From Cryptomeria japonica (taxonomy: Eukaryota; Streptophyta; Pinopsida; Cupressales; Cupressaceae): a DNA stretch of 64,000 bases. The position numbers and the translations under genes are program-made. The stretch covers positions 648,554,468 through 648,618,467 of the forward strand of contig NC_081409.1 of assembly GCF_030272615.1 (NCBI RefSeq). The letters are read 5' to 3'. Under the pieces are notes generated by a model. That model was not told the origin of the DNA and searched no databases. It saw only the letters and a program-made list of their open reading frames with translations. Positions 1 to 9,049 of this stretch are shown one piece after another; the first letter of the stretch is position 1, and each line of letters begins with the position of its first letter.

Positions 1-657
1 TCACCTACCCATGCCGTCAAGAAAATGACTCCTGAAGAAGCCTGGTCAGGACGCAAGCCTCAAGTGGGCCATTTGAAAGTCTTCGGTTCTACCGCTCATG
101 TATGGATTCCAGACGCCAAACGTGCTAAGTTGGATTCAAAGAGCCAAACACTTATGTTTATTGGTTACAACGACAACCACAAGGCCTACAAGTAGATTGA
201 TGTAGAGACAAATCGTCTCATTTTCAGTCACGATGTTGTGGTTGATGAGACTATTGGTCCATTCATGCTTCCTACTACTCCTAGTCTTGCGACTCCATCT
301 ATGCAGACACCTGATGTTGGTGTTCATCTTCCTCTTGGTTCCCATGATGGGAGGGCTTCAGAGCATTCTAACTCTAAAGATGAGGAATCTACCGATCCAG
401 GACCACTTGATTTTCCACAGGATTCACATCCAGATGATTTTGTTTCAGAAACTCCGGGGGATGTTGTTCCTCCAATGCCAGATGTTGGTACTTCTACCCT
501 CAGGCCTAAGTGGTGGGCCAAGACTATCAAAGATCTTCATGATGATGAGCTTATTAAGGGCAGATCTGCTCGCAGAAAGAGAAAGCGACATAATACAATC
601 AACTTTGAACTTATGGCCAACATTCACAGCATCCATGGCTACGGAGACCGAATACCA
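1..657 (+). pseudogene. Copia I integrase C-terminus and linker (broken)
   Basis: Frame 1 opens with the conserved Copia integrase tail: a TPEEAWSGRKP motif, then HLKVFGS, then a stretch ending in FIGYNDNHKAYK. A TAG stop follows at about 193. The reading continues through the linker between integrase and RT, including TLRPKWWAKTI, which also occurs in Copia B. The catalytic part of integrase lies before the window. The linker is rich in Pro, Ser and Asp, as is usual for this segment. It ends at a TAA near 658, which separates it from the RT frame. Confidence 0.75.
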
Positions 658-660
658 TAA

Positions 661-1650
661 GTCTTCTGAAGAATCACACTTGGGTTCTTTCTTATTTGCC
701 TCTTGGGAAGAAACCTATCAGCTGTAAATGGGTTTACAAAGTCAAGTATCATGCAGATGGTACTTTGGATAAGTACAAGGCTAGATTGGTTGCTCGAGGT
801 TTTACATAGTGGGAGGGTATTGACTATGAGGAGACTTTTTCTCCCATTGCCAAGATGAGTACCATTCATCTTCTTCTCGCCATTGCAGCTCAGTTTGGAT
901 GGAAACTTCACTAGATGGATGTTAAGAGTGCATTCCTTAATGGTGAGTTGCACGAAGAAGTTTATATGACTCAACTTCCTGGCTTCAAGGTTCCTGGTAA
1001 GGATCATCAAGTTTGCAGATTGGTAAAAGCCCTCTATGGCTTGAAGCAAGCTCCTCGGGCTTGGTTCTTCAAGATTGATCAGTATTTGGTTGAACATGGT
1101 TTTCAACACAGTCCCTCCGACACTAATCTGTATGTCAAACTTTTCAGTTATGAGATCCTTTTTCTTGTTATCTACGTGGATGACTTGATCATTACTGGAA
1201 ATTTAGCACATTTGATTGACGCAATCAAACAGGACTTGTGCCAAGCTTTTGACATGACAGATTTGGGGCTTCTCCATTATTGCTTATGTGTTGAAGTGTG
1301 GTAGACTAATGACAGTATCTTTATTTCACAATCCAAGTATGCTCGTAGTTTGCTGGATAAGTTTCGAATGCAGGATTGTAAACCTGCTTCCACACCTATG
1401 GAGAAAGGGACGAAGTTATTAGCCAAGTCTGATTCACCTGTAGTAGATGAAACAAAATTCAGACAACTAGTAGGTAGCCTCATCTATCTCACTGCCACTA
1501 GACCTGACATCAGTTTCGTTGTCAGCTACATCTCTCGCTTCATGACAGCTCCAAAAGCTGATCATTGGATTGCAGCGAAACGAGTGTTACGATATGTGAA
1601 AGGTACTTCAGACTATGGCATTCTATATACTAGTGCAATGATCCAAAGTT
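661..1650 (+). pseudogene. Copia I reverse transcriptase (broken by stops)
   Basis: This would copy element RNA into cDNA. Visible Copia RT landmarks in order are KWVYKVKYHADG, ARLVARGF, the [18 protein letters not shown] block, [17 protein letters not shown], and the catalytic box YVDD at about 1174-1185. TAG stops at 807-809, 912-914 and 1302-1304 interrupt it. At all three positions Copia B has CAG (Gln), so each is a single C-to-T change. Downstream blocks (QSKYARSLLDKFRMQD, LIYLTATRPDISF) are still readable. The catalytic box is intact, but the gene is dead as it stands. Confidence 0.85.
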
Positions 1651-1652
1651 GA

Positions 1653-2136
1653 TTGGTTATACTGACTCAGATTGGGCAGTATTGGTGGATGACAAAAAAT
1701 CCATTTTTTGGTACTATTCAGTTTGGTTACTGGTGCCGTCACTTTGAGCAGCAAGAAGCAATAGGTCGTGGCTCTTTCTTCGATCGAAGCTGAATACTTG
1801 GGAACAGTCAAGGTTGCATGTGAGGCAGTTTGGCTTCGAAGGATGCTCTCTGACATGCAGATGCCACAGATAGGTCCTTCTCCCTTGTATACCGATAATC
1901 AAGGGGTGCTCAAATTGGCCAAAAATCCAGTCTTCCATGAACGTACCAAGCATGTTGAACTTCATTGTCACTACATCCGCAAGCTGGTAGAAGACATATC
2001 AGTTCAATTACAGCATGTTCTGACAGCGGATCAGACTGCGGATATTCTCACCAAGTCTTTGAGTCCGGATAAATTTGTAAAATTCAGGGGGCAACTTGGT
2101 GTTTTTGATAGATTGACCATTAAGGGAGGGTGTTAG
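1653..2136 (+). pseudogene. Copia I RNase H (partly frame-shifted)
   Basis: This is the C-terminal RNase H domain of the Copia polyprotein, which removes RNA from the RNA-DNA hybrid. The first part, with a TDSDWA-like segment near 1660, is out of frame with the clean open part at 1768-2136. The clean part carries ALSSIEAEYLG, LYTDNQGVLKLAKNP, the HVELHCHYIR block and ADILTKSL. It ends in LTIKGGC, directly before the LTR. The same ending (LSIKGGY) closes Copia B. Confidence 0.8.
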
Positions 2137-2320
2137 AATAATAATTTCTTATATTGTTAATGGTCAACTTAGGTTGTTAGATTTCATTAATGTATCTACA
2201 GTATTAGGTAGATAGAGGTAGGTGATATCATTAATTTCTATAGTGTTTTGTATTTCTATAAATTGTAATCTTTACCAGTTAATATGAATTAAGATATTTT
2301 ACCAGTGAATCTGATTTTCA
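2131..2320 (+). repeat. 3' LTR of Copia I
   Basis: The LTR starts TGTTAGAATAATAA directly after a purine-rich tract (ATTAAGGGAGGG, 2119-2130) and ends in TTTTCA, giving the canonical TG...CA termini. At 190 bp it is short. The 5 bp after it (CAATG, 2321-2325) should be one copy of the target-site duplication, but the partner is outside the window. The preceding tract is the same as the one before the 3' LTR of Copia B. Confidence 0.75.
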
Positions 2321-2423
2321 CAATGTCATACCAATTTCTTTTAGTCATGCAAGTATTTCTTTAGTTATCATATAAGTGTAGCATGAGTTGACATTAATGA
2401 CAATATTCTACACCATAACTGCA
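2321..2423 (-). repeat. Remnant of the 3' LTR of element E
   Basis: Read on the minus strand, this begins after a purine-rich tract (AAAGGGGGAGATTAA) and continues TGCAGTTATGG. It then holds a GTCATTAATGTCAACTCATG segment that also occurs near the start of the LTR at 17950-19646. The shared stretch covers the TTGCATGA and AACTCATG words in the same order. The LTR is cut at 2321, where Copia I inserted. Homology to the larger copy is visible by eye but imperfect, so the two LTRs are old or come from related elements. Confidence 0.55.
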
Positions 2424-2559
2424 TTAATCTCCCCCTTTATCATCGATGGTAATATTATACACGGTTTGTCTTCTCTGCCCCTTTGACATCAAGGGAAAAG
2501 GGTTTCTCGTCTAAATTTGTAATGAAAAGAAGATACCCCTAATGGTATCAATCCTCTAC

Positions 2560-3620
2560 TCACTCCCCTTGAGAGGTAGCCTATGTTGTCTTGAAACTGA
2601 TATAAAAAGTTTCCAAGACTGATGATATGTACATGGTGCCTTGCTAAAAACCTAAATGACATTGCTATAACTCATACTTATTCTTCACATATTCACATGA
2701 TGACAAAATTGGCCTATCTGCAACAATCTTCTACCTACTTAAAAGGGCAAAATATTCTTACAAATTACCTTTAACTAAGGAAGAGTGGTATCCTTGTGCA
2801 CCTTTGCAAAGGCTAGGATGTGAACTTGGCATTCAAACTGGATATACAAGCCTTCTTCTTCTTCTGGAGTAGTTGGCACCTTCATCTTTTGATCAACATT
2901 TTTTCATGTTAGCCAAGATACCAATTAAGGATACCAACCTTAGACTCACAACTTCTCTGAGCTTATTGATGTCTCATTTGATTTGTAATTTTTGATATAT
3001 AAGATACTTAACTGAGTATGTAAGTTTTCAATTTGTGCTCTTATAGCACCATCCTTTTCGTTCATAGGATCATAGATATTTGCTAATTGAGTTATTTGAG
3101 ACTCAGAGTGTATCTGATCATTTAAATGCTCTTTGTTGATATCTGATCATTTATGCTCTTTGTTGATGTTGGTCATCTTAGACAAAATTGATATAGTGCG
3201 GTGGCATTATCTAAGCAACTTTTGATGTTTTTTATATTTTCCATTAGAGTATTATGTGCTTTAGCACATCTACCATAGGCATTAGCTAACGTCTTGTCAT
3301 TTATCTTCCTTATTGCATTCTAATGTGCCTTAAGAGAATCCAGTAAAAACTTCATTTATTGTGAGGAAGGCATGAATGAGTCAATTTTTACCTCAAGCAA
3401 TATCTCCTAAATTAGTCTTTTGGCTTCATCCAACAATTCTACATAATAAATATGATTGTTGAAGTGTCTTCTTTCTTGTAGATTAATGAAATATCTCCCC
3501 TATTTGCAACTTGTGGAGAGGAAATATTTTAGACAGATGGACTTGTCGATCAGGTGTTGGCAGCTGTAACAATTGGGAGTAATCACTTCTTGAAATTATA
3601 TTTTTAGCCAATACATTCTT
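2560..3620 (-). pseudogene. Degenerate coiled-coil-like ORF upstream of the E 3' LTR
   Basis: On the minus strand a broken reading frame can be followed from about 3470 to 2760. Its recognisable pieces are LDEAKRLI, KINDKTLANAYGRCAKAH, NTLMENIKNIKSCLDNAT, IRAQIENLHTQLSILYI and KVPTTPEEEEGLYIQFE. The composition is Leu/Lys/Asn-rich and heptad-like, as in the extra ORF that some plant Copia lineages carry between pol and the 3' LTR. No known catalytic motif is visible. A short tandem duplication of 29 and 27 bp lies at 3112-3167. The assignment to element E rests on its position beside the LTR remnant and is an inference. Confidence 0.35.
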
Positions 3621-3625
3621 GATGG

Positions 3626-3793
3626 TATTACGAAAGTAATTTGGTAAAAAAATGATTGTATTTATGAATGATCATGAAGATCATTATAAATAATTACAAA
3701 GAAATACAAAATAGAAAGTTTCTAATAAGAAACTAAAATTACAATATATTACATTATTGAGCATAAATAACTTAGGAAATTATAATATTAATA
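3626..3793 (-). repeat. 3' LTR of Copia B
   Basis: This 168-bp LTR pairs with 8591-8755. On the minus strand it starts TATTAATATTATAA after the tract ATTAAGGGAGGG (3794-3805), and it ends CTTTCGTAATA next to the TSD. The termini TATTA and TAATA are inverted copies of each other, replacing the usual TG and CA. Inside is a small inverted repeat (AATGATC, ATGAA, GATCATT). Confidence 0.92.
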
Positions 3794-4320
3794 CCCTCCC
3801 TTAATGCTCAATCTATCAACTACACCAATAGACCCCTTGAATTTTACAAACTTATCTGTATTGAGGGGCCTCGTGAGAATATCGGCTTGTTGCTCCGCTG
3901 TAGGAACATACAACAATTGAATGGATCCATCTTCAACCAATTGTCGAATGTAATGACAATGAAGCTCTACATGTTTTGGTCTTTCATGGAAGATTGGATT
4001 CTTGGCAAGTTTGAGAACTCCTTGTTTGTTAGAGAACAAGGGAGTCGGACCTGCTTGAGATATTTGCATATCTGCAAGCATCCGGCGAAGCCAAACTGCC
4101 TCACAAGCTGCCTTAACTGCTCCCCGATGTTCTGCTTCTGTCAAGGACAGAGCCACTGCCTGCTGCTTCACTAGTCCAAGTGACAACACCGGATCCCAAA
4201 CTGAACACATATCGAAAGGTTATTTTCCTGTCATCAACCGAGCTAGGATCACGACTCCGAGTGTAAAGAAGTCCATAATCAGAGGTGCCTTTCACATAAC
4301 GTAGCACACGCTTCGCCGCT
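3788..4320 (-). pseudogene. Copia B RNase H (frame-shifted)
   Basis: This is the RNase H domain of the Copia polyprotein. The first section (about 4307-4220) carries MLRYVKGTSDYGLLY. After a frame change, 4210-3788 carries AVALSLTEAEHRGAVKAACE, LFSNKQGVLKLAKNP, HVELHCHYIRQLVEDGS and ADILTRPL, and ends LSIKGGY. Position and sequence match the end of Copia I. LFSNKQG stands where Copia I has LYTDNQG, so the catalytic Asp of that block is replaced here by Asn. Confidence 0.8.
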
Positions 4321-4322
4321 AC

Positions 4323-5249
4323 TCAATGATCAGCCTTGGGGGCTGTCATGAAGCATGAAATATAGCTCACTGCAAAACTGAGATTAAGTCTAGTAGCAGT
4401 AAGATAGATGAGAGTGCCCACTAGTTGCTTGAATTGTGTTTCATCTACAGGAGGAGAATCAGACTTGGCTGACATTTTCAAGTTAGTCTCCATAGGTGTG
4501 GAAGCAGGTTTGTAATCTTGCATTTGAAACCTATCAAGCAAGTTCCTGGCATACTTAGATTGAGAAATAAAAATGCTACCATCAGTCTGCCAAACCTCAA
4601 CACCTAAACAATAATGGAGAAGCTCCAAATCTGTCATATCAAAATCCTTGCACAGATCCTGTTTGATTTCTGCAAATAAATGTGCTGAATTGCCAGTAAT
4701 TATCAAGTCATCCACATAGACAACAAGAAAGAGAATATCATCACCAGAGTGTTTGATATACAGATTACTGTCAGAAGGGCAACATTGAAAACCATGAGCA
4801 ACCAAGTAATGATCAATCTTAATGTACCACGGTCGAGTAGTCTGTTTAAGCCCGTAGAGTGCTTTAACAAGTCTACATACTTGATGTTCTTTGCCGACAA
4901 CCTTGAAATCAGGAGGCTGCGTCATGTAGACTTCTTCCTGCAACTGACCATTGAGGAAGGCACTCTTAACATCCATCTGATGGACTTTCCATCCAAACTG
5001 AGCTACAATAGCGAGAAGAAGACGAATGGTACTCAGCTTAGCAATAGGAGCAAATGTCTCCTCATAATCAATGCCCTCCCGCTGTGTGAATCCTCGAGCA
5101 ACTAATCTGGCCTTGTACTTATCCAAGGTACCATCTACATGATACTTGACCTTATAGACCCATTTGTAGCTAATGGGTTTCTTCCCTGGAGGAAGATTAG
5201 AGAGAACCCAGGTGTTGTTCTTCAAAAGGCTCTGGTATTCTGCGTCCAT
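4323..5249 (-). pseudogene. Copia B reverse transcriptase (open, 308 codons)
   Basis: This is the longest open piece of element B. RT landmarks in order are [55 protein letters not shown], the catalytic YVDD within [30 protein letters not shown] and LIYLTATRLNLSFAVSYI. There is no internal stop. It retains Gln at the three positions where Copia I has stops, so it serves as an internal reference for them. It is listed as a pseudogene because the reading frame is cut off from gag, protease and integrase by stops and shifts. Confidence 0.88.
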
Positions 5250-5252
5250 TGC

Positions 5253-5910
5253 CTATTCCCACTCTGGAATCCCTTTTGCTTCGGTATAAGTTTGAGGCTC
5301 ATAAATGCTATGAATGTTGGCCATGAGAGCAAAGTTAACTGTATTTTGCTGCTTGCCCTTATTTATGAAAGATCTACCCTCAATGAGCTCATCAGGACAA
5401 AGATCATTGATGGTCTTAGCCCACCACTTAGGTCGGAGAGTAGATGTGCCAACATCAGATGGAGGAGGAATAACTAGAACTGGAGGTGGAAGAGGATCTG
5501 GAATAGGTGGAAGATTAGCATCATCCAGAGGAAATTCAGGTAGTGCATCATCAAATACAGAATCTGCATCATCCCTCCCAGGAGGTGAACCAAATAGAAG
5601 ATGAACACCTAAATCAGAAACCTTCAAAGGCGGATCCTTAGAATTTTGCTCATAGGACGAAAGCTGAAATGGTCCTCGATCTTCATCAAAAACAACATCG
5701 TGACTGAAGATGAGACAATCAGCGTCTACATCAATCAGTTGGTAGGCCTTATGGTTGTCACTGTACCCTGTAAACATGAACTTTTGACTCTTGGAATCCA
5801 ACTTAGAGTGCTTGGCATCTGGAATCCAAACATATGCAAGAGAGCCAAAAACTTTCAAATGGCTGATCCTAGGTTTGCGACCAGTCCAGGCTTACTCAGG
5901 AGTCCTCCCT
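5253..5910 (-). pseudogene. Copia B integrase C-terminus and linker
   Basis: This reads GRKPRISHLKVFGSLAYVWIPDA, the DSKSQKFMFTGYSDNHKAY block, then a Pro/Asp-rich linker with TLRPKWWAKTINDL. It is the counterpart of 1-657 in Copia I. Its upstream junction, at about 5905-5915, joins the HGIKHQL segment of the integrase core almost directly to the TPE-AWTGRKP tail. The stretch that normally carries the third catalytic residue is missing. Confidence 0.8.
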
Positions 5911-6775
5911 TTAACTGATGTTTTATGCCATGTATATCACAAAAAGTGGAGAAAGCAGTAGAACAAAACTCCCCCCATTATCAGACCTAAGAGTAATAAT
6001 AGAACAACCAAACTCTTGTTCTACCAAGGCCTTAAATTTTTGAAATACAGGAAACACATATGATTTCTGTCTAAGAAAGTACACCCACATCTTACGACTG
6101 TAATCATCAACAAAAGTAAGAAATACCTGTACCCAGTAACAGAAGTAGTATTCATTGGACCACATACATCAGCATGGACCAACTGCAGTACCTTAGATGC
6201 TCGCCATGAGTCACCATCCTTGAACAGTGTCCTGTGTTGCTTCCCAGCTTGACAAGCGTCACAAACTCGCTGATTCTGAGTTTGAATTTCAGGTAAGCCA
6301 TGTACTAAATCTTCCCGAATAAGCTGAGAAAGATAATGAATGTTCAGGTGACCATATCGCTGATGCCATAGACGGGAGATAGAGGAGGATTTTCCTGCGA
6401 AGGCATGCTCAAGAGAATCACCTGTATCCACAAGTGTATAAAGACCACGATCCTCAATACCAACAACAACTATAGTGCATGTCGCACGATCAACAATAGA
6501 ACACTTATGTGCACTGAAGATGACATCAAGCTGAGGAGAATGCCGCATAATCTGACTCACAGAGAGAAGGTTGAGTTCTATGCCAGGAACCTAGTACACA
6601 TTGAGGAATATGAGATTCCTCCCACCAGATTGTATCTGAACGTTGCCCTTGCCAACAACGGTGTGCTCCTCACCTCCTCCAAAAATAATTGAATCCGTAT
6701 AGGGAGTGAATTTTGTAAACCAATCACGCCTGTGAGTGAAATACTGAGAAGCGCCAAAATCAATATACTAAGTAG
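5911..6775 (-). pseudogene. Copia B protease and integrase core (broken)
   Basis: The protease comes first (about 6775-6580). Its active-site triplet reads DFG (YIDFGASQYF) where the family has DSG or DTG. The pre-integrase zinc site follows with LWHQRYGHLN and CDACQAGKQHR, an H-H-C-C pattern. The integrase core shows LVHADVCGPM (first Asp) and LRSDNGG (second Asp). An extra G in a G-run near 5970 shifts the frame. The third catalytic residue (Glu) is absent because of the deletion at about 5905-5915. The product could not process itself or integrate. Confidence 0.8.
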
Positions 6776-7680
6776 AAGATTTCACATGGTCTGCAGGTCT
6801 TTTAGCCATGAAGGCATAAAAGGCAGACTCTTTCTGCTCTGTTTGCTTAGCGACATTGGCTTTAGGCTGAGACCCTCCCTGCTTCCACTGTTTGGAAGCG
6901 ATCCGAGTGCGACAATCCTTAATCAAATGGCCATATTTGTGACAATAATTGCATCGAACCTTTTTCTTTTTCGAGCCTTTTTGTGACTGACTAGAGCCCT
7001 TCGACTGAGAGAACTGAGATGACTGAAATTTGCCTTTAGCCTTGTGAAAGGATTTGGCTGCAAATGCTTGCTTAGAGGAGGATGAAGTGGCACTGCTACC
7101 AAACTGTTGTTTACAACGATCTTGCTGCAGAAGTTTAGTACATAACTCTGGAAATTTCAGATCAACATTCGTAGACGTAATGTTGAGAGCCTCTATGAAG
7201 TGTTCATAGGATTTTGGTAGACTTTTGAGGGTTATGACTACCATCCTCTTCCTCCATTTTCCGACCAATAGCTTCGAGTTGATCTCAAATGTCCTTAATC
7301 TTCGTGAGATGCTCTTGTAAGGATATGCGTTCGTCCATCATGATGGAGAACAACTGGTTCTTCAAGAAGAATGCTCGGCTTTTGTTAGATGTCTCGTGCA
7401 ACTCCTGATGCTTTCAAATTTTTGAGGCTGATGGACCAGAAGGAATTTGAGGGAGCTGGTCTGTGACAGAGAGCTTGAGAAGCATGACAACTTCCCTATT
7501 GTGGTCATCAAATTTGTTTTGATCGGCTCCGGTTGTAGAAGGATGAGATTCTTTTCCCAAGACAACATCATCTAGGCGGCGATATTCGTAGATTATCAGC
7601 ATGCGCTGCTTCCAGGTGTTATAATTTTTGCCATTAAATCGCAGGCTGCCTTCCAACATCAAGTTGGTCAATGACGCCAT
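6768..7680 (-). pseudogene. Copia B gag (frame-shifted)
   Basis: This encodes the capsid-like Gag protein. The start is the ATG at 7680, giving MASLTNLMLEGSLRFNGKNY and then NTWKQRMLIIYEYRRLDD, the standard UBN2-type gag beginning. An almost identical beginning occurs in Copia D at 25261. The frame shifts between about 7420 and 7260. The 3' part (7268-6768) is Lys/Ser/Gln-rich and carries one CCHC zinc knuckle, CNYCHKYGHLIKDC, with all four ligands present. Confidence 0.82.
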
Positions 7681-8577
7681 CTTGCACGTTTTCCAATGCA
7701 TGGAAAATAAAAATCAGAGAAGAGGCGATAGCACAGAATACAAAGCATAAATCCCAATGCAGAAAACAAAGGCAGATACAGGTACAGACTTCAAAAAGAT
7801 TATGAAGTACGGCTGACACGGATTTCAAGAAAAACATTTGGCTGACCCAAAAAAATCCAAAGACAACCCATAAATCTTTGCGAAAAACCCAGAAAGAATC
7901 TGAAATCAGAATTGAAATCTGCTAGCTCACAAATCAAGGCACAGAAAACGATGAACTCAAAAATTTTTGACGACAACCTGTTTCAGATCTTGAACAACCC
8001 AGAAGGAATCTTCTATTAAAAAAAATTTCCGACTTGAAACAAGGGTATAAACTCTAGCCGAAAAACAGAAACCCTAGGTCGTGAAAAAATTCGCAGGTTG
8101 GAAGGTTGCAGAAAAACAATTGAGCATAGCTGCCAGAAAACATGGAAAAAACCGTCGCGTGTGCGAAGAAAGAGGACGAAATCCACAGTCATAATGCAAA
8201 ATCGCGTCGTGGATTTAGCCAAAAATTGCCAAAAATTGCCAAAAAATGCTTTGTCGGAGCAGAAAATCACGACACAAACTCGCGCAAAAGAGAGGAGAGA
8301 TCGCGGGTCATGGGTAGAGAAGAGAACCAATCGCGCAATTAAAAAATGCGCACTGTTAGAGGCCGTCACAATAAAACCTATCAAAGATAAGCAGATTGCA
8401 AAAGGGCAGAATCACGCAGAACAGAGCGCGAAAAAATCATGACACAACTTCAGAGGTCGATGCAGGTTTCGGAAATCATGGATCGAAACTCAACAACGAT
8501 CTGAAAAAACTGCCCCGGAAAAAATTGTTTCACAATCTAAAAAAAATTATTCGATTTTTTTTTTGAAACAAAAATGG
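7681..8577 (-). other. Untranslated leader of Copia B
   Basis: About 900 bp separate the primer-binding site from the gag ATG. The leader is purine-rich on the plus strand, with short tandem words (CCAAAAATTG repeated near 8218-8240). No conserved reading frame was recognised in it. Confidence 0.6.
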
Positions 8578-8590
8578 TGCTCTGATACCA
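8578..8590 (-). other. Primer-binding site of Copia B
   Basis: The minus strand reads TGGTATCAGAGCA directly after the 5' LTR, complementary to the 3' end of plant initiator-Met tRNA. No gap separates it from the LTR, which fixes the LTR end at 8591. Confidence 0.9.
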
Positions 8591-8755
8591 TATTACGAAA
8601 GTAACTTGGTAAAAAAATGATTGTATTTACGAATGATCATGAAGATCATTATAAAGAATTACAAAGAAAGACAAAATAGAAAGTTGCTAATAAGAAACTA
8701 AAATTACAATATATCACATTATTGAGCATTAATAACTTAGGAAACTATAATATTA
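8591..8755 (-). repeat. 5' LTR of Copia B
   Basis: This 165-bp partner of 3626-3793 is flanked at 8756-8760 by the TSD copy GATGG. On the minus strand it begins TAATATTATAG and ends CTTTCGTAATA next to the primer-binding site. It lacks 3 bp at the outer tip compared with the 3' LTR. Confidence 0.92.
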
Positions 8756-9049
8756 GATGGATTCATTAGGAGCAGTAGAAGAGGAATTTCTTCCTTCTTT
8801 TCTAAGTTTTCCCCTATGCTAGTATGTACCTGTGTATTTTACTGATCAAGGGTTGTCTTCTATGGGGTATTTTCTTGCTTATCTTGTTTGATATGCTTTT
8901 CTATATTTCTCAAGCATCTGGAGGGAAAAGACTATTGATTCAATGTTAATATCTTTTGTAGTCTACTCTTGCAAGTCTTGTTCGTTAGGATCATCTAAAG
9001 GAGACACTTGTACTTGTTCTTGATCATTTGCATCCTATACCTCATGTGA
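8756..9049 (-). pseudogene. Element E fragment, displaced by Copia B and Gypsy A
   Basis: This segment continues the sequence that stops at 3625 on the other side of Copia B. On the minus strand it reads DANDQEQVQVSPLDDPNEQ and, after a stop, KDINIESIVFSLQMLEKYRKAY. These are typical of the acidic linker in Copia-type elements. It is bounded on the right by the probable LTR of Gypsy A. No function beyond membership of element E can be assigned. Confidence 0.35.

Larger units (their letters stand above)
1..2320 (+). mobile_element. Copia element I, 5'-truncated by the window edge
   Basis: This is the 3' half of a Ty1/Copia LTR retrotransposon, read as the end of integrase, the reverse transcriptase, RNase H, a purine-rich tract and a 190-bp 3' LTR. 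Its proteins closely parallel those of Copia B (3626-8755), so the two belong to one family. Several in-frame stops and frame changes make it non-coding today. The sequence just after the LTR (from 2321) is homologous to 19530-19600, inside the LTR of element E. I therefore infer that this copy inserted into E's 3' LTR in the opposite orientation. The target-site duplication cannot be checked because the 5' end lies outside the window. Confidence 0.85.
3626..8755 (-). mobile_element. Copia element B, full length, TSD GATGG
   Basis: This is a complete 5130-bp Copia element on the minus strand. It has two LTRs (5' 8591-8755, 3' 3626-3793), a primer-binding site directly next to the 5' LTR, a purine tract before the 3' LTR, and perfect 5-bp flanks GATGG at 3621-3625 and 8756-8760. 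By my alignment the LTRs differ at 8 of 165 sites plus a 3-bp indel. That is about 95% identity, so the insertion is not recent. Internal order is gag, protease, integrase, RT, RNase H. Frameshifts, a protease active-site change and an integrase deletion make it inactive. The LTR tips are not TG...CA. Confidence 0.93.

Noticed and set aside
8098-8442. Plus-strand 114-codon basic frame as a gene
   Set aside because: It lies antisense in the leader of Copia B, is Lys/Arg-rich from A-rich sequence, and has no recognisable domain.
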